A stretch of 7,234 nucleotides of DNA. Origin: an uncultured Fibrobacterota bacterium. Lineage in GTDB: Bacteria > Fibrobacterota > Chitinivibrionia > Chitinivibrionales > CAIOZP01. The position numbers were made by a program, and so were the translations under genes. The stretch's first letter is position 1. Every line of letters starts with the position of its first letter. Location of the stretch: positions 1 through 7,234 of the forward strand of contig CAIOZP010000313.1 of the NCBI GenBank assembly GCA_903862805.1. The letters are read 5' to 3'. The notes under the pieces are model-generated. The model ran no database searches. It had not been told where the DNA came from and saw only the letters and a list, made by a program, of their open reading frames with translations. Positions 1 to 5,667 of this stretch are shown here, one piece after another.

Positions 1-456
1 CGTCACACCCATGAATCCCCCGATTCCGTCGCTTGACACAATGCGATGACACGGCACAACCAGTGGAAACGGATTGCGGCGCATAACCATCGCGGCGGCA
101 CGTGCGGCACCGGTGTGACCGGCATAAATCGCAAGCTCGGCGTAGGTCGCAACGGTTCCGCGCGGAATATTTCTGGCAGCACTCAGAACATTTTTGGTAA
201 ACGAAGTTTCGTCTTCGAGATGCAGTTCGATATTGTCAAGAGCATCACTCACACCGTCGAGAAAATCTCTGAATGGCTGCTCAATAGACTCAAGAAATTT
301 CTGGCATGATTCATCAACGGAAACGATTTCCTCCGCAGAAGATTTCATCAGCACAACGCCGGTTAAAATCGGGCCTATGTACTTCTGTACCGCCGAAAAA
401 ATTGTTACATCGGTAATGGAATGCCTGATCGTAAGAGACGCGGAAGGTACTCGCAT
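1..456 (-). CDS. ogt: Methylated-DNA--protein-cysteine S-methyltransferase (O6-alkylguanine-DNA alkyltransferase), partial at its C-terminus
   Basis: This enzyme removes alkyl groups from O6-alkylguanine (and O4-alkylthymine) in DNA by transferring them irreversibly to its own cysteine, a cytoplasmic suicide repair reaction. The visible 152 residues hold the signature PCHRIV at 135-140, so the acceptor is Cys136. Ahead of it lie IPRGTVATYAELA (97-109) and the recognition-helix motif GAARAAA (116-122), where Arg119 matches the family's base-flipping arginine finger, then NPFPLVV. After the cysteine the sequence reads SSDGIGGF, one residue shorter than the common SDGxLGGY form. Residues 1-85 match the poorly conserved N-terminal domain. 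The ATG at 456-454 is the first possible ATG after an in-frame TGA at 462-460; no good Shine-Dalgarno is seen. It begins 23 bp after the enzyme I stop and is probably the third gene of that transcript. The frame is still open at base 1, with perhaps 10-20 residues missing. Family assignment is firm; choosing ogt over another MGMT-type name is a convention. Confidence 0.93.
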   Translation of the reverse strand, partial: MRVPSASLTIRHSITDVTIFSAVQKYIGPILTGVVLMKSSAEEIVSVDESCQKFLESIEQPFRDFLDGVSDALDNIELHLEDETSFTKNVLSAARNIPRGTVATYAELAIYAGHTGAARAAAMVMRRNPFPLVVPCHRIVSSDGIGGFMGVT

Positions 457-479
457 TTGTCAAGCAGTCGCGCCGGAGA

Positions 480-2249
480 TCATTCGGCCCACGGAATTTT
501 AGCGAGGATGTCGCCGACCATCTGCTTGTTGATCTTCTTGATCCAGCGGCTAATCGAGTCGGCGGTGTCGATAGCGAAGATGTGGCGGATATTCTCTGCC
601 GCCTCGCCGAAGCTGATGTTGGAAATGAGCTCTTTAATTATTGGAATATTTCGCGGAATAACAGAGAAACGGGTGAGGCCAAGGCCGACAAGAAGAAGCG
701 TATTGTAAGGATTACCGGCCATTTCACCGCATATAGAAAGTGGAATTCCGTTGTCGCGCGAAACCTCTATCGCATTGCGAATGATCTTGAGGAATGCCGG
801 TTCGGTCGGGTTGTACAGATAGTTAACCTTCGGATTGTTGCGGTCGGCCGCCGAGAGATATTGCAGAAGATCGTTGGTTCCGATCGATGCGAAATCTATC
901 TCGGACGTGAAGGTGTTCATTTCGAGAATGGCGAGCGGTACCTCGAATAAAACGCCGAGTCGTGGCACCGGCATTCCGAGCCGTTCAGAGACTTCGTTTA
1001 CAAAAGCCTTCGCCTCAAGCCACTCGGAAAGAGTCGTAACCATCGGGAACATGATTTTGTAATTGGCTTTGGACGCACCGGCGGCGATCATGATAGAGCG
1101 AAGCTGCTCTTCAAAAAGGTCGCGGCGCTCAAGAAGGATTCGTATCGCGCGCCAGCCCATGAAGGGATTGAACTCGTTTGGCATTTTGAAGAATTCGGGG
1201 ATCTTGTCTCCACCAATGTCCATCATGCGCACAACGCATTCACGGTTGCCCATTGCCTTGAAAATAGCGCTGTAATATTCAACCTGAATTTGTGGCGAAG
1301 GAAAATCTTTACGGTTCGAAAGCAGATATTCTGTTCTGACAAGACCCGTGCCGTCGCAACCGTGTTCGACGGCAAGCAGTGCGTCTTGCGGGAGCGATAC
1401 GTTGGCCAGAACTTCTATATGAACACCGTCGCGTGTGTAAACGGGACGGCACCATTTGTCTTTAAGCGTTTTGCTGACGTATGCAGCTTTTATTTCGAGG
1501 GCGCGGAACTCTTCGACAACCGGTTTTTCTGGGTTGAGCAAAACAGTGCCCATGTCGGCATCGACCAGCAGTTCATCGCCGGGGCGGATCAGTTCGGAAA
1601 GATTGAGGATGCCCGAAACCACCGGAATGCCGTATGTGCGTGCAAGGATCGCTGCGTGTGAAGTCTTGCCGCCCGACACCGAAAGCACCGCCTTGACCTT
1701 GGTAAGATCGTAGGAAAGAATATCGGAAGGAGTGAAGGCGCGAAGAACAACCAGAACCATTTCGTCGTTGAACGATTTGGTCTTGCCGTCTTCGGCGTTC
1801 ATATATGAAATGAGCTTTTCGCAGATTTCGACCATATCGGAACTGCGCTCTTTGAAATACGAAGTACCGGCGGAGTTGAATCGCTTGATAAAATCGTTTG
1901 ACACCGTGCGAATCGCGCTCTCAAGGTTGTAGAGCTTGCTTGTTACCGTTTCGACAACCTGACCGATGAAGGCCGGATCGTCGAGGATATGTTCGTAAAT
2001 ATTGAGGATCGAAACGTCGAAGGCCGATGTCCCTTTGAAGCTCTTGGCGTATCCGCGGTAGTCTTCTTTTGCACGGGTGCGGATCTCATTGAAGAGCATG
2101 ATCTGCTCGCCGACATCCTGACGGGTGATGTTTTCGACGGTGTCGTGCTGAACCACGCGCCCTACAAAGTGCGCCCTACCGAGCCCTTTGCCCTCTACGA
2201 TGCAGATGCCGGAAAGTTTTTTCTCGCGGATCGTGGTTTCGGTGGTCAT
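480..2249 (-). CDS. ptsI: Phosphoenolpyruvate--protein phosphotransferase (PTS enzyme I)
   Basis: Enzyme I takes phosphate from PEP onto a histidine and passes it to HPr, the first step of the phosphotransferase system, in the cytoplasm. The 589-residue product (E. coli 575) has the EI N-terminal domain (about 10-150), the swivelling phosphohistidine domain with GGKTSHAAILAR at 193-204 (acceptor His198) and the PEP-binding barrel (about 265-575). By comparison with E. coli EI the PEP/Mg contacts are all present: Arg305 in GLVRTEYL, Arg341 and Lys349 in RMMDIGGDK, Arg367 in GWRAIR, Glu436 in FEVPLA, Asn459-Asp460 in IGTND, Arg470 in AADR, and Cys507 in CGEMAG. No GAF domain is present, so it is EI rather than EI-Ntr (PtsP). 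I chose ATG 2249 because it overlaps the upstream stop (ATGA) and gives a normal N-terminus; an in-frame ATG at 2339 would add 30 basic residues lying wholly inside the upstream gene. No HPr or enzyme II gene is in view. Confidence 0.96.
   Translation of the reverse strand: MTTETTIREKKLSGICIVEGKGLGRAHFVGRVVQHDTVENITRQDVGEQIMLFNEIRTRAKEDYRGYAKSFKGTSAFDVSILNIYEHILDDPAFIGQVVETVTSKLYNLESAIRTVSNDFIKRFNSAGTSYFKERSSDMVEICEKLISYMNAEDGKTKSFNDEMVLVVLRAFTPSDILSYDLTKVKAVLSVSGGKTSHAAILARTYGIPVVSGILNLSELIRPGDELLVDADMGTVLLNPEKPVVEEFRALEIKAAYVSKTLKDKWCRPVYTRDGVHIEVLANVSLPQDALLAVEHGCDGTGLVRTEYLLSNRKDFPSPQIQVEYYSAIFKAMGNRECVVRMMDIGGDKIPEFFKMPNEFNPFMGWRAIRILLERRDLFEEQLRSIMIAAGASKANYKIMFPMVTTLSEWLEAKAFVNEVSERLGMPVPRLGVLFEVPLAILEMNTFTSEIDFASIGTNDLLQYLSAADRNNPKVNYLYNPTEPAFLKIIRNAIEVSRDNGIPLSICGEMAGNPYNTLLLVGLGLTRFSVIPRNIPIIKELISNISFGEAAENIRHIFAIDTADSISRWIKKINKQMVGDILAKIPWAE
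2246..2249 (-). other. ATGA stop/start overlap coupling the phosphorylase homologue to enzyme I
   Basis: The phosphorylase homologue ends ...CGT CAA TGA and the enzyme I ATG uses the A of CAA plus TG of that stop, giving a four-base ATGA overlap. There is no convincing Shine-Dalgarno within 5-10 bases of the ATG (the region reads AACATAAAACGTC), so enzyme I is probably translated by termination-reinitiation from the upstream gene, tying the two protein levels together. The overlap is seen directly; the coupling is inferred. Confidence 0.85.
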
Positions 2250-4636
2250 TGACGTTTTATGTTCCAGGCTTTTTCGGCATATTCTTTTACGAGCCGATCT
2301 GTAGAGAACCAGCCGGAGCGGGCGATTGTTCGCACGCATGTCGAAAGCCAGCGGTTCCTGTCACGGTAAATATCGTAGATGCGGTCTTTGGCAACCAAAT
2401 AATCGTCGAAGTCGAGTAGAACACGATGCTGATCATTGTCGCGCAAAGACGAAAGCAGCGGATATATCTGGTGACCGTCGGGAACCGAAGGCAGAAGCTG
2501 TTCGATAAAAGAAAATACCGCCGCGATTTCAGGATTTTCGTTGGCGATTTTCCACGGGCTGTATTCGGTGATTTCTTTTACCTGTGAGCAGTCAGCACCG
2601 AAAAGGAAAAGTTTTTCTTCGCCAATGTGCTCGGCCACTTCGAGGTTATATCCGTTGCGACTGCAGACACTGAGCGCCCCGTTGATCCCGAACTTGACCG
2701 TACCCGTTGCGCTTGAAGCATGGCAGACCGACAAGATCTGTTCGGAAAGGTCGCAGGCGGGCATGACATATTCGGCCATGCTGATGCCGTAGTTCGGCAG
2801 GTAATGCACCGAGATATGGTTCTTCGCTGCAGGATCGCTGTTTATCGCATCGGCGATCACGTTGACAAGATGCACAATCTGCTTCGCAAGGAAGTCGGAC
2901 GGAGCCGCCCTTCCACCGAAAATATGGGCCCGCTCGAAAAGCGGTTCCTCGCCGGCCTTGATTTTTAGGTATTGCGCCACGATTGACATCAGGTGAAGGA
3001 TCTGCCTTCTTGATGGATGGATTCGCTGGAGGTGCATATCGTAAAACGCATCGGAAGGAATGACAAGTCCGCATGAATCTGAGAGGTGCTTTATCATGTA
3101 GCGCTTTGCCTGATGCTTAATATCGCTGAGCCTGTCGAGGAATTCCTGGTCATCGGCAAAGCGTTCGAGATCCGTAAGTTTATCGGGATTGTTGATCCAT
3201 CCATCGCCGATGGCGTCGTTTATAAGGCCGGTTAGCGGGCGATTTCCCACGAGCAGCCAACGCCGGAACGAAACACCAGCTGTAAATGCCCTTGCCGGCT
3301 GAATCACATACTTCGTGAACTGCGGGAAGAGCTGTTCGTTCAGCATTTCGGTCTGTGCCTTCGAATAACCGGAGGTGACGTACGATGCAACGAACGCGAG
3401 GTTGGCAAGCCTGACCCACTTGACCTCGCCCTCTTCGATTATTGAAAGCTCACGGATTTCTTCGTCGGGAACGCTTACATTTCGCAAGGCGTCGAGATGG
3501 CGCTGGTTTATTTCGTAAATGATGAAAGTGTGCCGGGGAATAATTTCTTCGAGCAGATATACCGGCCACTTCTCAAGCGATTCGATGCTTGATGCGTGGC
3601 AGGTGAACGTAAACGAATTTCTGGTGATGTCCCAGGCGGTTTCCCAATCGAGATTTTCTTCGTCGATAAGAATTCTCATCAGCTCGGCGATCGCGATTGC
3701 GGTGCGGCTTCCGTCGAGGTGAATACATACCTTTTCGTGGAATGCCGTAATGTCGTTGTTGTGCTGTTTGTAACGGCGCATGATGTCGCGCAGTGCCGAG
3801 GCCACAAGGAAATACTGCTGCCTGATTCTCATCTCGGTGGCGCGACGGACGTCTTCGTCAGGATAGAGATACTTCGTGATGCCGCCGGTATTCGAGCGGT
3901 CTTCGCAGGCGCGGGTGTAATCTTTGTGGTTGTGGTAGTCAGGAAGGAATTCTTCGGGTGCCTGTGCCGCCCAGAACCGGACGGTGTTCACCGATTTGTT
4001 GCCATAACCCGGAACCGGAAAATCGTATGGAACTGCGGTGACGAAATCGCTTGGCGTCCAGATCTGACGGCCGGTTTCGTCATTTGCTATTGTTCCGGAG
4101 AATCCAACCTTGCAGATGTATTCAGGACGTTTTACTTCCCACGGATGACCTTTGTTCAACCAGTCGTTCGGAACCTCGTTCTGCATTCCGTCGCGGATCT
4201 GCTGCTTGAACAATCCGTAGTCGTAACGGATGCCATATCCCATTCCCGGAATTCCCAGTGCAGCCATTGACTCCTGAATACAGGCCGACTGCCGTCCTTT
4301 GAATCCGTTGCCGAGTTCAAAATCATCTTCCTGATCGTAGAGCTGATCCATCGAGAACCCAAGATTCTCCGAAGCTTCGAGCACGCTTTGATCAAGTTTG
4401 AAACTGATGATATTGCTTTTGAGGCTCTTTCCAAAGACATATTCGGTTGAAATGTAGTAGATTCGGCGCGGGTTTTCTTCGTGGTAGCGGTGCTGGGTGT
4501 CGATCCAGGTGTCAACCATTTGAGCACGAACTGCGTAAGAAAGCGCCATGCATCTGTCATAGGGAGTCGCGGTGGTATCGTCTTTAGCCTGTATATATCG
4601 CAGATAGCGATAGTAATGTCCGCTCAGATTTTCCAT
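2246..4636 (-). CDS. glgP: Divergent alpha-glucan (glycogen) phosphorylase homologue with altered active site
   Basis: The 796-residue product spans the full glycogen phosphorylase fold (family GT35, usually about 800-850 residues). Classical members release glucose 1-phosphate from glycogen or maltodextrin using PLP. Family landmarks run in order: RRIYYISTEYVFGKSL (57-72), MGYGIRYDYGLFKQ (132-145), IRQQYFLVASALRDI (271-285), EEIIPRHTFIIYEINQR (363-379), GGRAAPSDFLAKQI (574-587), CDLSEQ (628-633), the PLP-lysine segment ATGTVKFGINGAL (643-655, Lys648), and the tail LDFDDYL...YRDR...ARSGWFSTDR. Key contacts differ from rabbit muscle enzyme by hand alignment: Gly135 is Phe112, Leu136 is Lys113, Asp339 is Gly309, His341 is Arg311, Asn376 is Cys346, Asn484 is Ala453, Lys568 is Gln537, Glu672 is Ala640, Gly675 is Ala643. 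Retained are His347, Arg538, Ser642, Thr644 and Lys648. The frame is intact, so this is not an ordinary pseudogene. Classical glycogen phosphorolysis is doubtful; another substrate or a regulatory role is possible. ATG 4636 is the first ATG after an in-frame TGA; its ribosome site is weak. First gene of the left-arm cluster. Confidence 0.88.
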   Translation of the reverse strand: MENLSGHYYRYLRYIQAKDDTTATPYDRCMALSYAVRAQMVDTWIDTQHRYHEENPRRIYYISTEYVFGKSLKSNIISFKLDQSVLEASENLGFSMDQLYDQEDDFELGNGFKGRQSACIQESMAALGIPGMGYGIRYDYGLFKQQIRDGMQNEVPNDWLNKGHPWEVKRPEYICKVGFSGTIANDETGRQIWTPSDFVTAVPYDFPVPGYGNKSVNTVRFWAAQAPEEFLPDYHNHKDYTRACEDRSNTGGITKYLYPDEDVRRATEMRIRQQYFLVASALRDIMRRYKQHNNDITAFHEKVCIHLDGSRTAIAIAELMRILIDEENLDWETAWDITRNSFTFTCHASSIESLEKWPVYLLEEIIPRHTFIIYEINQRHLDALRNVSVPDEEIRELSIIEEGEVKWVRLANLAFVASYVTSGYSKAQTEMLNEQLFPQFTKYVIQPARAFTAGVSFRRWLLVGNRPLTGLINDAIGDGWINNPDKLTDLERFADDQEFLDRLSDIKHQAKRYMIKHLSDSCGLVIPSDAFYDMHLQRIHPSRRQILHLMSIVAQYLKIKAGEEPLFERAHIFGGRAAPSDFLAKQIVHLVNVIADAINSDPAAKNHISVHYLPNYGISMAEYVMPACDLSEQILSVCHASSATGTVKFGINGALSVCSRNGYNLEVAEHIGEEKLFLFGADCSQVKEITEYSPWKIANENPEIAAVFSFIEQLLPSVPDGHQIYPLLSSLRDNDQHRVLLDFDDYLVAKDRIYDIYRDRNRWLSTCVRTIARSGWFSTDRLVKEYAEKAWNIKRQ

Positions 4637-4704
4637 CGATGCCGTGAATGCCCTTGGTCAGAAGAAAAGTCACTCGGATAAGACCGGTATATACTCTTAT
4701 ATAA

Positions 4705-4733
4705 ATTATGCAGAACAAAAAGAAACAGGAAAA
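4705..4733 (-). promoter_or_regulatory. Candidate sigma70-type promoter for the phosphorylase/enzyme I cluster
   Basis: On the minus strand a CATAAT box (4710-4705, five of six matches to TATAAT) lies 17 bases after TTTTCC (4733-4728, a poor -35 match). Transcription would begin near 4698, leaving a leader of about 60 bases before the ATG at 4636. A second set (TTGTTC 4718-4713 with GTATAT 4694-4689, 18-base spacer) overlaps it. AT-rich sequence gives such matches easily, and the sigma factor consensus of this organism is unknown, so this is only a candidate. Confidence 0.25.
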
Positions 4734-4819
4734 TTCAGTAATCCTGCTGATTTTCGGCAAAACCCTCCAGCGTTGTGCCGAGACTGGCGCGCGCAACTTA
4801 TTATGTCGAATAAGATGGA

Positions 4820-4836
4820 TTGCGGATATGCCGCAA
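4820..4836. repeat. Perfect 6-bp inverted repeat upstream of cheR (operator or small hairpin candidate)
   Basis: The sequence TTGCGGATATGCCGCAA has two perfectly complementary 6-base arms (TTGCGG and CCGCAA) around ATATG. It ends 13 bases before the cheR Shine-Dalgarno, so it could be an operator for a dimeric regulator or a small hairpin in the cheR leader. It has no run of T after it on the plus strand, so it is not an intrinsic terminator. Function is unknown. Confidence 0.4.
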
Positions 4837-4849
4837 AGTGAAATTCAGC

Positions 4850-4856
4850 AGAAGGG
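4850..4856 (+). promoter_or_regulatory. Ribosome binding site supporting the TTG start of cheR
   Basis: AGAAGGG ends seven bases before the TTG at 4864, an ideal spacing. The competing in-frame ATG at 4888 has no such site upstream. A nearer ATG at 4860 lies only three bases from the site, is out of frame and opens only 20 codons. This site is the reason for preferring the TTG start. Confidence 0.6.
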
Positions 4857-4863
4857 CTGATGC

Positions 4864-5655
4864 TTGCTTCGACAAGACGAAATTCACATGTTCGAAGACT
4901 CTTTTGTCGCAAAGGCCCGTGAGAACGGAATGGCGGCAACCTGTTGCGCTTCGTACGAAGACTACGAGGCACTTCTGGGGCGTGATCCTGCCGAGCAGAA
5001 ACTCTTCAACGATTCCCTCCGTGTGAATTACAGCGAATTTTTCCGAAATTCCCTCACGTTTTCAACGCTTGAGCACATAATCCTGCCGACATTGATCCGT
5101 AAGGCACGCGAAGAAAACCGGCGCGAATTGCGAATCTGGTCTGCCGGTTGCGCCCTTGGTCAGGAGCCATACAGTGTGGCCATACTTATCGAAGAACTTG
5201 GCAAAATCGCCGTGCCACCTATCGACTACCGGATCTTCGCCACCGATCTCAGCATGGTTGATATTGCAGCAGCGCACGCCGGTTGCTATTCAGCCGAGTC
5301 GCTCGGCAATATTAGCGGAAAAAGACTTGATCGCTGGTTTTCTCATAAAAACTCCGTTTATACGATCTCGCCCGAACTGACATCGCACATAGAATTTTCG
5401 GCCTTCGACCTGCTCGATGCCCAATTAAGCTCGCCACCGTCGAGCATCTTCGGTGGATTCGACCTGATCCTGTGCTGCAATCTGCTCTTTTACTACAAGC
5501 CGGAATACCGAAAATCAATTCTCGATAAACTGATACTGAGCCTCGGCCGCGAAGCATATTTAGTCTGCGGAGAGACCGAACGTGGTTATATTATCGAGAA
5601 CGGCTTCCGCGAGGTTTATCTGCAATCGGCAATATTCAAGCCGACAAATGTCTGA
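4864..5655 (+). CDS. cheR: CheR-type S-adenosylmethionine-dependent protein methyltransferase
   Basis: CheR enzymes use S-adenosylmethionine to methylate glutamates on chemoreceptors, or other partners in chemosensory-like systems, in the cytoplasm. This 263-residue protein (family about 270-290) has a short N-terminal helical domain, the family motif VNYSEFFRN (54-62), the SAM-binding loop IWSAGCALGQEPYS (91-104), the acidic end of a strand in FATDLS (Asp128), a beta-subdomain-like stretch (about 150-185), and FDLILCCNLLFYYK (199-212), matching the usual FDLIFCRNVLIYF. It closes with YLVCGETE (232-239) and a terminal strand near AIFKP. The CCNLLFYY variant replaces the common Arg with Cys. 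Start TTG 4864 is chosen from its Shine-Dalgarno; ATG 4888 would give 255 residues. It is followed after 12 bp by a membrane histidine kinase, with no receptor, CheA, CheW or CheB in view, so its substrate here is unknown and may be outside classical chemotaxis. Confidence 0.92.
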   Translation: MLRQDEIHMFEDSFVAKARENGMAATCCASYEDYEALLGRDPAEQKLFNDSLRVNYSEFFRNSLTFSTLEHIILPTLIRKAREENRRELRIWSAGCALGQEPYSVAILIEELGKIAVPPIDYRIFATDLSMVDIAAAHAGCYSAESLGNISGKRLDRWFSHKNSVYTISPELTSHIEFSAFDLLDAQLSSPPSSIFGGFDLILCCNLLFYYKPEYRKSILDKLILSLGREAYLVCGETERGYIIENGFREVYLQSAIFKPTNV

Positions 5656-5656
5656 C

Positions 5657-5661
5657 AAGGA
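5657..5661 (+). promoter_or_regulatory. Ribosome binding site supporting the TTG start of the histidine kinase
   Basis: AAGGA starts just after the cheR stop (5653-5655) and ends six bases before the TTG at 5668. The first in-frame ATG (5722) falls inside the first membrane helix and would destroy it, so this site together with the protein layout decides the start. Confidence 0.65.
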
Positions 5662-5667
5662 ATCGTT

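Larger units (their letters stand above)
4637..4863. promoter_or_regulatory. Divergent intergenic region between the phosphorylase/enzyme I and cheR/kinase clusters
   Basis: This 227-bp gap separates two oppositely transcribed clusters and must hold the promoters for both unless the right arm is driven from further away. It contains an AT-rich stretch at about 4688-4740 with TATATA and TTATATAA (4697-4704), a possible weak stem (GTTGTGC 4772-4778 with GCGCAAC 4791-4797), a perfect inverted repeat at 4820-4836 and the cheR ribosome binding site at 4850-4856. No convincing coding sequence is present: a 65-codon open frame at 4644-4841 has no recognisable family, no ribosome binding site I can see, and runs across promoter-like sequence. 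Confidence 0.7.

Noticed and set aside
2250..2339. A 30-codon upstream extension of enzyme I starting at an in-frame ATG at 2339
   Set aside because: It lies wholly inside the conserved C-terminal end of the phosphorylase homologue, encodes a basic low-quality sequence, and the ATG at 2249 gives the usual enzyme I N-terminus with a classic ATGA overlap.
3596..4270. A 224-codon plus-strand open frame opposite the phosphorylase homologue
   Set aside because: Its product has no recognisable family, while the minus-strand frame over the same bases has clear phosphorylase motifs; it is an antisense shadow.
2246..4636. Phosphorylase homologue as a pseudogene
   Set aside because: The 796-codon frame is uninterrupted, fold landmarks and the C-terminal domain are well preserved, and its stop is precisely overlapped with the next start.
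4772..4797. Possible stem GTTGTGC/GCGCAAC with a 12-base loop
   Set aside because: It includes a G-T wobble and a long loop, with no T-run; such stems arise by chance, so it is mentioned only within the intergenic entry.
4644..4841. A 65-codon plus-strand open frame in the intergenic region
   Set aside because: No ribosome binding site is visible, the composition is promoter-like at its start, and the product is not recognisable.
4860..4922. A 20-codon frame from ATG 4860 overlapping the cheR start, as a leader peptide
   Set aside because: The spacing to the Shine-Dalgarno is only three bases and the frame follows cheR coding sequence in another phase; nothing supports attenuation-type codons or terminator structures.
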